From: Candidatus Saccharibacteria bacterium UBA1050
Lineage (GTDB): Bacteria; Patescibacteriota; Saccharimonadia; Saccharimonadales; Saccharimonadaceae
Assembly (NCBI GenBank): GCA_002316545.1
Contig: DCDR01000001.1
Location: 62,001-126,000 of the forward strand
Reading direction: 5' to 3'
DNA length: 64,000 nt
The notes beneath the pieces were generated by a model. That model saw only the letters and a list, made by a program, of their open reading frames with translations, did not search any database and had not been told where the DNA came from. Both the position numbers and the translations under genes were made by a program. Of the stretch, positions 25,234 to 34,575 are shown in pieces. How positions within the stretch are numbered: the stretch's first letter is position 1; every line of letters starts with the position of its first letter.

Positions 25234-26637
25234 TTACTTTAGATAAGACCAAATGGTACCGTGCACGGTGTCTCGTACGGTAATCCCCATGGTTTCGATT
25301 TGATCGCGTAGCGAATCAGATGCTTCCCAGTTCTTCTCGGCTCGGGCGATTTCGCGTTCTCGAATTAGGTTTTTAGCCTCAGCGGAAATATCTTTAACTT
25401 CATTCAGATCTATACCAAGCAACTCAGTAATAGTATCCAGGAGCTCCTGTAAGATTGTAGCGCTCGCAGGCGTAATAACTTCATCAAACTCCGAGAGTGC
25501 TTCGTCGATGTGCATGAGTGCCTCAGGTGTGTTTAAATCGTCCTGAAGAGAGTCTAGCAGGCTTTTTCTGAATGAAGCGGCCTCCACAGAGACATTTTTA
25601 CCATTGTCATTTACCTGCCATCGTAACGCCGACACGGCTCGCCAATTGTTGAGCCTATTTTGAGCTGCCTCTAAGATGTCCCATGTGAAATTTCCTTCAG
25701 TTCGATAATGTTTGGAAAGAGCTAGGAGCTTAAACGCATGGATACTAAAACCTTTTGCTTGAATGTCATCGAGCGTGTATACATTGCCTAGGCTTTTTGA
25801 AATTTTCGTGCCATCAACTTTAATATGATTGTTGTGTAGCCAAACTTGTGAGAATTGCTTACCTGTGATGCTTTCAGTTTGAGCAATTTCATTGGTGTGG
25901 TGTACGGGAATATGGTCGATGCCGCCTGTATGAATATCAATTTGGTCACCTAAAGTCTGTTGCGTGATGACACTACATTCTAAATGCCAACCCGGAAACC
26001 CTTTGCCCCAGGGGCTATCCCACTCCATATCTCGTTTGGCGTCGGCAGGGCTAAATTTCCATACGGCAAAATCGGTCGGGTTTTTCTTGCCTTCTACGCT
26101 GACGCGTGCACCAGCTTCGAGGCCAGCTATGTCGAGCTTTGCAAGCTTGCCGTAATCAGTTAGCTTACTCGTATCAAAATACATGCCGTCAGTGTCAATT
26201 TGATATAGATACCCTTTTTCGTCTAGCTGTTTAGCAAATTCAATTTGCTGGTCAATGCAGCTGGTGGCGGGCGTCAGATGATCTGGTCGAATGAGGCCTA
26301 GTAGCTCGTATGCTTCATGTTCGGCAATGTCAGAGTATTTTTTGGCAACATCCCAGGCAGTAATTCCTTCGCGCTTGGCACCTTTTTCCATCTTGTCCTC
26401 ACCGCTATCGTCATCGCTCACCAGGTGCCCTACATCGGTGATATTTTGGGTGCGTTCAACTCGCAGGCCATCAGCTTGCAGTGTGCGCACCAAAACATCC
26501 CAGTAGATATACCCAAGCCAGTTACCTATGTGGGGTTGGCTGTAAACAGTAAGCCCGCACGTATATAGCTTTACAACACCGGGTGTGAGTGGAACAAGCG
26601 TTTCTAGCTTGCCGCTTAACGTATTGTGCAACTTCAT
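25234..26637 (-). CDS. cysS: Cysteinyl-tRNA synthetase
   Basis: Class I synthetase charging tRNA-Cys. 467 residues: YTCGLTVYSQPHIGNWLGYI contains the zinc-ligand Cys and the HIGH-type motif. The further zinc ligands are in HLECSVI and HTNEIAQ, and the KMSKS loop is KISKSLGN. A C-terminal DALR-like helical domain and a short tRNA-binding end follow. Zinc ligands are intact, in contrast with RecR and DnaX nearby. Overlaps the end of the nrnA-like gene by four bases, so it is the last gene of that transcript. Confidence 0.96.
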   Translation of the reverse strand: MKLHNTLSGKLETLVPLTPGVVKLYTCGLTVYSQPHIGNWLGYIYWDVLVRTLQADGLRVERTQNITDVGHLVSDDDSGEDKMEKGAKREGITAWDVAKKYSDIAEHEAYELLGLIRPDHLTPATSCIDQQIEFAKQLDEKGYLYQIDTDGMYFDTSKLTDYGKLAKLDIAGLEAGARVSVEGKKNPTDFAVWKFSPADAKRDMEWDSPWGKGFPGWHLECSVITQQTLGDQIDIHTGGIDHIPVHHTNEIAQTESITGKQFSQVWLHNNHIKVDGTKISKSLGNVYTLDDIQAKGFSIHAFKLLALSKHYRTEGNFTWDILEAAQNRLNNWRAVSALRWQVNDNGKNVSVEAASFRKSLLDSLQDDLNTPEALMHIDEALSEFDEVITPASATILQELLDTITELLGIDLNEVKDISAEAKNLIREREIARAEKNWEASDSLRDQIETMGITVRDTVHGTIWSYLK

Positions 26638-27608
26638 GAGACTAGGGCCTTCTCGGTGGCATTCAGCAATTCCTCGATGATTTTATCGTACGATTCGTAC
26701 ACTCTAAAACCGGCTGCGTATGGGTGGCCACCACCACCAAAATAGCCCGCAATCGTTTCAGAGATTGGTAGGTTTGAGCGCAACTTGCCTGTTAGCTTGC
26801 CGTCTGGGTAGGTTTTTATCGCGATTGCAACCTCTACGTCATCTACGAGGCGCATTTCGTCGAGCACGAGCACACTTGGGTTGTATTTGTCGCTGTATTG
26901 CTCGATTTCTTCAAATGGAATGTGTATGAGTGCGAGTTTGCCGTCAAGATAATATTCAATTCGCTGTAATAACTCACCTTTGTAGGCTAAAATCTCCGGA
27001 GCTTTTTTCATGAATTCACGTCGGCGTTCTTCGATTTCGGCCACGTGAGCACCAAGTTCGGTTAAGTCGGCGGCAATACGATAGCTTTCTGGTGATACGG
27101 TTTGAATGCTAAGGCCTAAACTATCGGCGAGTTGTGCCTCAAGTAAATGTTCGGCCGCTGGACTACTAATTGGCCAATTTGCTTGCTTAGCCAATTTGTA
27201 AATGACCTCACTAGTCGAAATGGCTGTGTCATTCAATGGCGTGTGATCGAAGCTGAGAGTGCTTGCAGTAGTGTGGTGATCAATAACCAACACAGGGTGC
27301 GATTCGAGAAAGTGCCTGACACCAGGTGTTTCGAGCACTTTGCTGATGAGTACATCGGCACTGGTGTCGACGATGATTGCAGCATCTGCATGTGGGTTAA
27401 AGTCGGTTTCTACTCTATCCCAGCCTTGTATGTAGCGTAGATATTTCGGAATTTCAACAGGGCAATATAAAGATATTTCCTTCTGCATATCGCCAAGGAT
27501 TTCTTCAAGTGCAAGTGCGCTCGCTAAGCTATCGCCATCAGGATTCTCAGCCTGAATAATGATAAAATTCTGCACATTTTCAATAAGCGCTTTTGCTTCG
27601 GTATACAT
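26634..27608 (-). CDS. DHH/DHHA1 phosphoesterase, NrnA-like
   Basis: Probable nano-RNase and pAp phosphatase that degrades short oligoribonucleotides or cyclic-dinucleotide products. 324 residues: NPDGDSLASALAL, IIVDTSAD, VIDHHTTAS and the DHHA1 end GGGGHPYAAGFRV. The frame extends to 27662, but TACAAT (27616-27621, minus strand) is seven bases before the ATG at 27608, giving a leaderless start. Overlaps cysS by ATGA. It may also act on c-di-AMP-derived pApA. Confidence 0.87.
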   Translation of the reverse strand: MYTEAKALIENVQNFIIIQAENPDGDSLASALALEEILGDMQKEISLYCPVEIPKYLRYIQGWDRVETDFNPHADAAIIVDTSADVLISKVLETPGVRHFLESHPVLVIDHHTTASTLSFDHTPLNDTAISTSEVIYKLAKQANWPISSPAAEHLLEAQLADSLGLSIQTVSPESYRIAADLTELGAHVAEIEERRREFMKKAPEILAYKGELLQRIEYYLDGKLALIHIPFEEIEQYSDKYNPSVLVLDEMRLVDDVEVAIAIKTYPDGKLTGKLRSNLPISETIAGYFGGGGHPYAAGFRVYESYDKIIEELLNATEKALVS

Positions 27609-27633
27609 CGGTTCTATTGTAGCAGATTGCGTA

Positions 27634-28251
27634 CTACAGTGACCGTCGGCCTTCAAGCGCATGAGATAGGGTTATTTGATCGGCGTATTCTAGGTCGACG
27701 CCAACAGGGATACCGCGCGCCAAACGAGTCATGGCGACATCGACTCCCTTTTCGTTGATAAAGCGCTGCAAGAAGAGCGCCGTAGACTCACCTTCTACGG
27801 AAGCATTGGTGGCAATAATAAGTTCTTTTACGCTGTCGGTTGCTATGCGCTCAAGCAGTTCTGGAATATGAAGCTGCTCTGGGCCCACGCCATCAATTGG
27901 TGAAATCGCGCCGCCAAGCACATGGTACGTGCCGCTGTAGTTGCCTGTGCGCTCTATAGCGATAATATCAAGAGGTTCTTCGACAACGGCGATGATAGTT
28001 TTATCACGGTCAGGATCGCTATAGAGGTTCGATACATCATCATCGGCGTCAATCAATGCGAAGGTTACGGGGCACTGCTTTACTTGGCTGTGGACCTTTT
28101 CGATGCTTCTCGCGAGCTGTTCGCCCAAGCGTGGCTCTGACTTTAGCACGTAGTAAGCATAGCGTTCAGCTGTTCGTGCGCCTACGCCAGGCAAGCGCCC
28201 TAATTCATCAATGAGGGCGCTAAGTGCTGCTGGCAGGAGCTGTTTTGCCAT
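27634..28251 (-). CDS. recR: Recombination mediator RecR, zinc finger degenerate
   Basis: With RecO/RecF loads RecA at gaps. 205 residues: helix-hairpin-helix GRLPGVGARTAERYAYYVL, then a Toprim domain (IIAVVEEPLDIIAIERTG ... VLGGAISPIDGVGPEQL ... IIATNASVEGESTALFL). Between them the usual four-Cys zinc finger is reduced to one Cys: KQCPVTFALIDADDDVSNLYSDPDRD, shown here split at QCPVT and NLYSDP, where E. coli has CADC and CNIC. Placed five bases downstream of ybaB, the usual neighbour. Confidence 0.93.
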   Translation of the reverse strand: MAKQLLPAALSALIDELGRLPGVGARTAERYAYYVLKSEPRLGEQLARSIEKVHSQVKQCPVTFALIDADDDVSNLYSDPDRDKTIIAVVEEPLDIIAIERTGNYSGTYHVLGGAISPIDGVGPEQLHIPELLERIATDSVKELIIATNASVEGESTALFLQRFINEKGVDVAMTRLARGIPVGVDLEYADQITLSHALEGRRSL

Positions 28252-28256
28252 GCTGT

Positions 28257-28547
28257 TTACATTCCTGGAAGGTTCAAGCCACCCATAAGCGGCTTCATGG
28301 TGTCGGCTGCAATTTCTTGTGCCTTGGCCATACCATCACGAACTGCAATTTTAATCCAGTGTTCGAGTTCTTCAATGTCGTCAAAGTCAATTAAGTCGGG
28401 GTCGAGCTTTACACTATCGATCTTTAATTCGCCTGTGACTCGCACGACTACCGCACCATCGCCTGCTTCAACTTCAATAATTTGCTTTTTTAACGCTGCT
28501 TGCGCCTTCCGAATTTCATTCAGCATCTTTACTTGGTCAAAAGCCAT
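28257..28547 (-). CDS. YbaB/EbfC nucleoid-associated protein
   Basis: 96-residue DNA-binding protein that forms dimers. N-terminal helix MAFDQVKMLNEIRKAQAALK, central beta-strands (VVVRVTGELKIDSVKLDPDL), and C-terminal helix ending in the common GGLNLPGM tail. It is the normal partner of recR and dnaX; here a glycosyltransferase gene and dnaB separate it from dnaX. GAGAGG lies upstream of the start. Confidence 0.92.
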   Translation of the reverse strand: MAFDQVKMLNEIRKAQAALKKQIIEVEAGDGAVVVRVTGELKIDSVKLDPDLIDFDDIEELEHWIKIAVRDGMAKAQEIAADTMKPLMGGLNLPGM

Positions 28548-28591
28548 AGTATTCCTCTCTTTCTTCTATCTATAAGTATACGCTAGCGGCG

Positions 28592-30067
28592 CTACTTTTT
28601 GTAGACGTAGAAACGATCGGCATCGAACGATGAGCGAGCCACCAAGATATCCGACGGAATCGCAGACACTTCAGGCTTCTTGTCTCGCGCCACTAATGTA
28701 ACATCACTTTGTGTCAGCGCCATAGCTGGGCTTGTGGTGACAGAGAGTTGGTTGATCTTGGTTTGGTGTAATGCATACGTTGAATAGAGCTGGATGTCTT
28801 GCTCGGGCACAACTAGGCTTACCTTAGTTTTTTTGTCGTAACTAGCGAGTGTTCTATTAACTAAACCGAGGTCAAAATTGAAGTCGCTATACACCTGTGT
28901 ATCGTAATGGTATCCATATACATAACGATCGACATTTGAAACAACTATGCCCAACACAAGCACACCCAGCGGAAGTAGGCCAAATACTCGCGCATAGGGG
29001 TTGCGCGGAAACAACCTATACCACGAACGAATCAGATAATCGACGCCCAGTGCTGAAAGTAGCATAACCGGAACGAAAGTAATCGTAATAAAGTCAGGGT
29101 TCAACACCACAAACGGAACTAGCGCAATCAGCCAAAAACTAATGATGTAGCTTTTAGTAGTGTATTTGGTAGTGAACATCTGATAAAGGCCGAGAAGCAC
29201 TAATAGCACCACACCCAAGCCGTAAATTGGTGTAGCGTTTGCCCCACTGCTAGGGCTATAGAAACTTCCGTATTGCTGAAACAAGTCTTTGATGTTCGCT
29301 GGTATATCCGACCAGCTTTCGGGCACCCCAAACATGGTAAGCAGCAAGCTTGGCTCTTTAACAATACCCACGATAAGCGGTAGGCCAATAACTAAAAATA
29401 CGCCAACGCCGGCGGCAAGTACACCTTTTGGAGTTTCACGAAATACGATATGCCTCACGTGCGGATGGAAGATTGCCGTTGCTACTAAGGCGATAAGTAC
29501 GTAAATGCTGAGCGGCATATACAGGCTAAGCGCTGCGAGTGCGCATAGCACTAATATCCAGAAATGTTCGGTTTTACCGTGCGCTGTAATCAGGGATGCC
29601 GTGAGGAGGATGCTGACAGCCCAAAACACGTACAAAATACCAGAGTGACCACTTTGCGCTACTAGCAGAAAGTGTGATGTGGTAACGGCGACGATACTAG
29701 CAATGATTGCGACATTGCGTTTGAACCATACGTTCATTAGTATCAATAAGCCAACTGCTGAAAAGAACGCAATAATCAGTGAGGGTAATTTAATACTAAA
29801 CGAGCTAAAGCCAAATAGCGCGATGCTCGCTGCTTGTATCAGCCGATATGGCAAATAGAGCAGCTGGTCTGGCTGGAGACTCAAAAGTTGCGAAGGGCTT
29901 AAACTCTCACTTACAAGCGCAGAGTGAATTTCTGCGTCGCCGAGTGCTCCGGGGATGTACAGGCCTGCAATGATAAGTAAACTTGCGAGTGAAACGCCAA
30001 ACACTGAGTAGCCGATGAAATAACGCCATCGGTAAAAGAAAAAATCTGTGACGGTACGGTTGCCCAT
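28592..30067 (-). CDS. Membrane glycosyltransferase, GT39/ArnT-like
   Basis: 491 residues with about eleven hydrophobic helices and a small C-terminal soluble part. The first external loop has GALGDAEIH, where GT39/PMT-type enzymes carry an acidic catalytic residue. Such enzymes transfer sugars from polyprenyl-phosphate to proteins or lipids on the outer face. The donor and target are unknown. Inserted between ybaB and dnaB in a replication/repair block. TATAAT lies 11 bases upstream of the ATG. Confidence 0.7.
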   Translation of the reverse strand: MGNRTVTDFFFYRWRYFIGYSVFGVSLASLLIIAGLYIPGALGDAEIHSALVSESLSPSQLLSLQPDQLLYLPYRLIQAASIALFGFSSFSIKLPSLIIAFFSAVGLLILMNVWFKRNVAIIASIVAVTTSHFLLVAQSGHSGILYVFWAVSILLTASLITAHGKTEHFWILVLCALAALSLYMPLSIYVLIALVATAIFHPHVRHIVFRETPKGVLAAGVGVFLVIGLPLIVGIVKEPSLLLTMFGVPESWSDIPANIKDLFQQYGSFYSPSSGANATPIYGLGVVLLVLLGLYQMFTTKYTTKSYIISFWLIALVPFVVLNPDFITITFVPVMLLSALGVDYLIRSWYRLFPRNPYARVFGLLPLGVLVLGIVVSNVDRYVYGYHYDTQVYSDFNFDLGLVNRTLASYDKKTKVSLVVPEQDIQLYSTYALHQTKINQLSVTTSPAMALTQSDVTLVARDKKPEVSAIPSDILVARSSFDADRFYVYKK

Positions 30068-30094
30068 ATACTGCCTAAATTATACCACGCAGCC

Positions 30095-31447
30095 TTAGTT
30101 TGTATGCTTTTTATCGAGAGACATGAAACGCAGACGTTCTGGGTGGAAGTAAAGATCGATTTTACCAACGGGTCCGTTACGGTGTTTGGCAATAATTAGC
30201 TCAGTAATATTTTCAAGTTCGGCATTATCCGGTTCGTAATAACCTGGCCGGTGTATAAACGCAACGATATCGGCGTCTTGCTCGATAGAACCAGACTCAC
30301 GTAGGTCGGCAAGCTGAGGTTTTTTATCTGGACGGTTTTCAACCGCACGCGACAACTGGCTCAGAGCGATTAAAGGCACATTTAACTCACGAGCGATAAG
30401 CTTTAAACCACGGCTAATTTCAGATACCTCTTGCACGCGGTTGCCATCTGAACGACCAGATGCTTGCATAAGCTGCAAATAGTCGACGATGATGAGTCCA
30501 AGGGGATGGTCGTGTGAAACGCGGCGAGCTTTGGTGCGCATTTCAAGCACGGAAAGCCCTGGCGTGTCGTCGATAAAAATTGGTGCTTCAGCCAGCTCGC
30601 CCATTGCTTCAGAAAGCTTGCTAAAGTCATCATCGCTCAGATTTCCGGTCCGAATATTCCAAGCATCTACCCCACTTGCGTCAGAAAGCATACGGTCTAC
30701 GAGTTGCTCTTTACTCATCTCGAGGCTAAAAAACAGAACAGGCTGTTTGGCAATGGTCGCAACATTGTAAGCAAGGTTGGTTACTAAGGTGGTTTTACCC
30801 ATAGCAGGTCGCGCTGCCAGAATAAACAAGTCGCTGCGTTGCAAACCAGCGGTCATATTGTCGAGGTCTCGATAGCCTGTGCGAATACCGCGAAGTTGGC
30901 CCTTGTTGCGGTGAAGCTCTTCCATACGGTCGAAACTATCGGTCAATATACTTTCTAGGCTTACAACATCTTGTTTAAGTGATTGGTCGCTTACAGAAAA
31001 TAACTCAGCTTCGGCCTTTTCAAGTAATTCTTGGGTGGTGGTATCCTCTTCAAACCCAAGCTCTGATATTTCGCTACTCGCTTTGATTAGTCTTCGTCGT
31101 ACGGCTTTTTGGGCAACAATTTCAGCGTAGCTGGCAGCATGAGCAGCGGTAGGTACATAGGTAGTTAGTTCGGTTAAATATGCCGAGCCACCTACTACTT
31201 CAAGTTCTTTTTTGCGCTTTAGCTCGTCTGTTAGAGTGAGCAGGTCGACGGGTTTGTGCTTTTCATACAAGCGCATCATAGCATCGTAGATTACGCCGTG
31301 GGTCTTATCATAAAAATCTTTGTGGGTGACAAATTCACTTACATCAGCTAGAACTTCGTCATCAATTAAAACAGCACCGAGCAAGCTTTTTTCTGCGTCG
31401 ATACTTTGGGGTGGAACCTTGCCCGCTGGGATGTCTTTAGTTGCCAT
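30095..31447 (-). CDS. dnaB: Replicative DNA helicase DnaB
   Basis: Hexameric 5'-3' helicase of the replisome. 450 residues: N-terminal helical domain starting PPQSIDAEKSLLGAVLID, linker, then RecA-like domain with Walker A ARPAMGKTTL, Walker B LGLIIVDYLQLM and the DLRESGSIEQDADIVAFIHR motif. No intein. Immediately downstream of dnaX. Confidence 0.96.
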   Translation of the reverse strand: MATKDIPAGKVPPQSIDAEKSLLGAVLIDDEVLADVSEFVTHKDFYDKTHGVIYDAMMRLYEKHKPVDLLTLTDELKRKKELEVVGGSAYLTELTTYVPTAAHAASYAEIVAQKAVRRRLIKASSEISELGFEEDTTTQELLEKAEAELFSVSDQSLKQDVVSLESILTDSFDRMEELHRNKGQLRGIRTGYRDLDNMTAGLQRSDLFILAARPAMGKTTLVTNLAYNVATIAKQPVLFFSLEMSKEQLVDRMLSDASGVDAWNIRTGNLSDDDFSKLSEAMGELAEAPIFIDDTPGLSVLEMRTKARRVSHDHPLGLIIVDYLQLMQASGRSDGNRVQEVSEISRGLKLIARELNVPLIALSQLSRAVENRPDKKPQLADLRESGSIEQDADIVAFIHRPGYYEPDNAELENITELIIAKHRNGPVGKIDLYFHPERLRFMSLDKKHTN

Positions 31448-31451
31448 AACT

Positions 31452-32855
31452 TTACGCGTCTTGGACGCTCACCTCTTCTCCTCCACCCATAATAGCAGCT
31501 ACCTTGGCGGCTTGGCTATTTTGGATCGGTGCAGATGCTGCGCTGGTCTCGATTACTACATCCGCCGCGCCAATTGCCTCAAGCGAGCTGTTAATCAGCG
31601 CACGATACTTCACATCATCGAGCTTTTTCTTGTAAAACGTGTTTTTGCAGTAAATTGTAAGTGTACCGTTATCAAAAACTGCATCACACTTTTTAAGCAC
31701 GCTACCTAGTGCTACGTGGTGAGTCGTAACATAGCTCAATAATTTGCTCCACTCTAGCTGTGCTGAAGCATTTGGTTTATTAGGCTTCGGCTGAGCAACC
31801 TCTGGCTTTTTAGGTTTTTCTTCTTTTACTTCTGGCTTTTTGGGCTTCACAGGCTCGGTTGGTAGTGGCGCAGGAGCAGCGGGCGTCTTTGAAGCAGATG
31901 AATCAGAGCCAGGGTTAAACATACAGAGAACGGTGAGTAATTTCAATTCGGGGCTCGAACTTGCAGATATAGTCAAGAGTTGATCAAGCAAAGGGAGCAA
32001 GCTGGGAGATTCAGCGACAGAATTATGAATTTTTGCCACCAGCTGTGTAACTACAGTTCGCGCGGGAGTGCCGTTGTTTTCAAACTCTTTCAACATGCGT
32101 ACTATTGCTGCTGTTTCACCCTCCACAGTGGCCTCAAGTAGTGACGTTATTTTAGCATCGGCTGCTAACCCAAAGCTTCGCTCTACCAACTCTACGGTAA
32201 TACCAGTTCTTGGGTCAGCAAGACTAGCCAGTTGGTCGAGCATGCTTACGCTATCGCGAAAACTTCCGTCGGCGTGGGCGGCTATTAGGTCAAGTGCACG
32301 TGGGTCGGCTGAAATTTTTTCTTTAGAGGCAATTCGCTCAAGGTTTTTTACTAAGTCTGGTGCCGATGCGCGTTTGAAGTTGTAGCGCTGCGTACGGCTT
32401 AGAATCGTCTCGGGTACTTTGTCCAGATCGGTCGTAGCAAGAATGAACACTACATGCTCTGGCGGCTCCTCAAGCGTCTTTAGTAATGCGTTGAACGCAG
32501 GTTTCGAAAGCATGTGTACTTCGTCGATGATGTACACCTTCTTTGCTGCGCTTACAGGCGCCAGCTGTACCTTCTCACGTAAGTCGCGAATATCATCAAC
32601 CCCATTGTTGCTGGCGGCATCGATTTCGATAATATCGAGATGAGTCGACTCGTCGCTGTACGGCAGTTGGTTTATTTCATGCGCGAGAATTCGTGCGATT
32701 GAAGTCTTCCCTACACCTTTTGGGCCAGTAAATAAGTATGCGTGCGCAATACGACCTTGCTTTAAGGCTTGAGCGAGCAACTCAGTAATATGTGGCTGCC
32801 CCACCACCTCATCTAATGAACGCGAGCGATACGTCCGATACAATGCTTTACCCAT
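31452..32855 (-). CDS. dnaX: DNA polymerase III gamma/tau subunit, zinc module missing
   Basis: Clamp-loader ATPase. 467 residues: YLFTGPKGVGKTSIARILA (Walker A), YIIDEVHMLSKPAFNALLKT (Walker B), SRTQ sensor region, then helical collar and a Pro/Lys-rich linker (about 325-365) leading to a tau-like C-terminal domain. The region between Walker A and IEIDAASNNGVDDIRDLR is only about 11 residues and lacks all four zinc-binding cysteines (CGVCDNC type) found in most DnaX. No slippery A-run frameshift signal is obvious. TACAAT-like sequence close to the start. Confidence 0.95.
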   Translation of the reverse strand: MGKALYRTYRSRSLDEVVGQPHITELLAQALKQGRIAHAYLFTGPKGVGKTSIARILAHEINQLPYSDESTHLDIIEIDAASNNGVDDIRDLREKVQLAPVSAAKKVYIIDEVHMLSKPAFNALLKTLEEPPEHVVFILATTDLDKVPETILSRTQRYNFKRASAPDLVKNLERIASKEKISADPRALDLIAAHADGSFRDSVSMLDQLASLADPRTGITVELVERSFGLAADAKITSLLEATVEGETAAIVRMLKEFENNGTPARTVVTQLVAKIHNSVAESPSLLPLLDQLLTISASSSPELKLLTVLCMFNPGSDSSASKTPAAPAPLPTEPVKPKKPEVKEEKPKKPEVAQPKPNKPNASAQLEWSKLLSYVTTHHVALGSVLKKCDAVFDNGTLTIYCKNTFYKKKLDDVKYRALINSSLEAIGAADVVIETSAASAPIQNSQAAKVAAIMGGGEEVSVQDA

Positions 32856-32921
32856 TACCTACTATTGTATCCCATAATAGCTCAGCTAGGTGTTGTAGAA
32901 GAGTTTGTTATTATATGGAAG

Positions 32922-33494
32922 ATGAATCTTCCGCTTATTGCTAGTATTGTCTCGACGGCGCTATTTGTATTCAGTATGGGCTGGTACGTTCGTGATATAG
33001 CACGTGGCTTAGTAAAAGTGAGCGTTGCTACGTTTGCAGCGCTAGCGGTGGTTACCGCATCTCAGCTAGCCGCACTGGTGGCGGAAGGCTCTTGGTATCA
33101 GGTACCATTTTCTGCCGTGGCGATGACGGTAAATATAACTATTTGCGTACTGGCATTTCGTAGACGCACGGTTTACTTCAGTTCACTTGATAGGTTCGCA
33201 CTGTTTGGCGCGTTCTTCGGCTTAGTTCTCTGGTATGTATCTGGAGATGCGTTGTTAAACATCTACATACTCACTGTCGTCATGCTTGTTTCGGTTATAC
33301 CAATTGTTGTGAAGACCTTCAAGCACCCGAGTTCGGAAACAAAATTGCCGTGGCAAATAAATTTGCTTGGTTCAATTGTCTTAATGTTTACGATAGTATC
33401 GCCCGCACCTGAGGTGTGGCTCGTGCCGCTACGTCAACTTCTATTTTCTGGAGTGCTTAATATTGCACTGCTTAGAAAGTCATCGAGAAAGTAA
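32922..33494 (+). CDS. Multi-pass membrane protein, 190 residues
   Basis: Not recognised. Six hydrophobic helices and a basic C-terminal tail (LLRKSSRK). The frame extends to 32865, but TATTAT at 32909-32914 lies seven bases before the ATG at 32922 (MNLPLIASIVSTALFV), so a leaderless start is preferred. Convergent with the next gene. Function unknown. Confidence 0.55.
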   Translation: MNLPLIASIVSTALFVFSMGWYVRDIARGLVKVSVATFAALAVVTASQLAALVAEGSWYQVPFSAVAMTVNITICVLAFRRRTVYFSSLDRFALFGAFFGLVLWYVSGDALLNIYILTVVMLVSVIPIVVKTFKHPSSETKLPWQINLLGSIVLMFTIVSPAPEVWLVPLRQLLFSGVLNIALLRKSSRK

Positions 33495-33505
33495 ACTGCA
33501 AACTT

Positions 33506-33982
33506 TTAGGTCTTACGGTCAGTTCGATTGCTACGCTTGAGAGTAAGTAGTACCAGGATGAATATTACGTATACTATCGCAAGTAGACCCCAAACCGTGT
33601 ATGTGATTAACCACTGTAGGTCAGGCTCTAAATACTGGCCGTAGCACGTACCCGGACAATCGAGATCATTAAAATTTGTTGCGACATTCCTCCAAAATGC
33701 TTGGCTACAAAGAGTAAGAAATCCTCCAACTATGGGAGCAATTAGCACATAACCAACGTCGCTTATCCTTTTGGCAAGCCATACTATAGTACAAGCTACC
33801 GGAAGATATGCAATCAAGTGACCGAGAGTTGTTTGAAACAGTTGATAAGGAAAATTATTTTCGAGGTCGACACCGCCCATGACTTTGCCGAAGAGCAGAA
33901 GTGAAAACGTAGATATTGCTATCCACAAAACGGATAATACGACGATAGCTATTTTTTTGTTGGTTGATGTCATTTGCATCAT
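33506..33982 (-). CDS. Membrane protein, 158 residues
   Basis: Not recognised. Four hydrophobic helices (about residues 9-31, 50-70, 76-96, 123-146) and an extracellular-side loop with two cysteines (DCPGTCYGQ). Overlaps the thymidine kinase stop by four bases, so it is co-translated with tdk. Confidence 0.55.
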   Translation of the reverse strand: MMQMTSTNKKIAIVVLSVLWIAISTFSLLLFGKVMGGVDLENNFPYQLFQTTLGHLIAYLPVACTIVWLAKRISDVGYVLIAPIVGGFLTLCSQAFWRNVATNFNDLDCPGTCYGQYLEPDLQWLITYTVWGLLAIVYVIFILVLLTLKRSNRTDRKT

Positions 33983-34554
33983 ATTTTACCACCTTCGCGG
34001 ACGTAGCAGCGGCCACAAAGCGAATCGTACACAATATCGGCACCGTTTTCTATAGCCACTTGATCACCTTTAAATACATATTTTCCATTTACTTTGCGGG
34101 TGTTGAATTCGGCTTGAGAGCCGCAGAAGCACATGGTCGGGAGCTTCTCTATATTGTCGGCAATTTCAAATAATCGCTCACTGCCGGGAAATAGCTGAGT
34201 TTGGAAGTCGGCACGAAGTCCGTAGCAGATTACAGAAATATCGTGCTCTTTTGCCAGACGAAATAGCTGACTAATTTGCTTTTGAGTTAAGAACTGTGCC
34301 TCATCCACTAAAATACAAGCAATGTCTTTATACTTTAGTACTTCTTTTTCTAGATCCAACGATTCAGGTGCCATGATATCAACTGTTCGTCTATGCCCGC
34401 CGCGAGCAACCACCATGTTGTCGCCTTTTGTGTCGATGCCGGGTTTTATTACGATAACTTTTAGCCCACGCTCTTCGTAATTGTAAGCAGTTTTTATCAG
34501 AGTGTCAGACTTGCCGCTATTCATAGCGCCGTACTTAAAGTGAATTTTAGCCAT
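33979..34554 (-). CDS. tdk: Thymidine kinase
   Basis: Salvage of thymidine to dTMP, feeding tmk at 39038. 191 residues: P-loop YGAMNSGKSDTLIK, Walker B CILVDEAQFL, lasso domain, and zinc-binding cysteines in CFCG and CGRC, so the zinc site is intact. ATG at 34554 follows a short leader. The next gene downstream overlaps it by four bases. Confidence 0.94.
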   Translation of the reverse strand: MAKIHFKYGAMNSGKSDTLIKTAYNYEERGLKVIVIKPGIDTKGDNMVVARGGHRRTVDIMAPESLDLEKEVLKYKDIACILVDEAQFLTQKQISQLFRLAKEHDISVICYGLRADFQTQLFPGSERLFEIADNIEKLPTMCFCGSQAEFNTRKVNGKYVFKGDQVAIENGADIVYDSLCGRCYVREGGKI

Positions 34555-34575
34555 TACCACTAACTGTATACTAGT

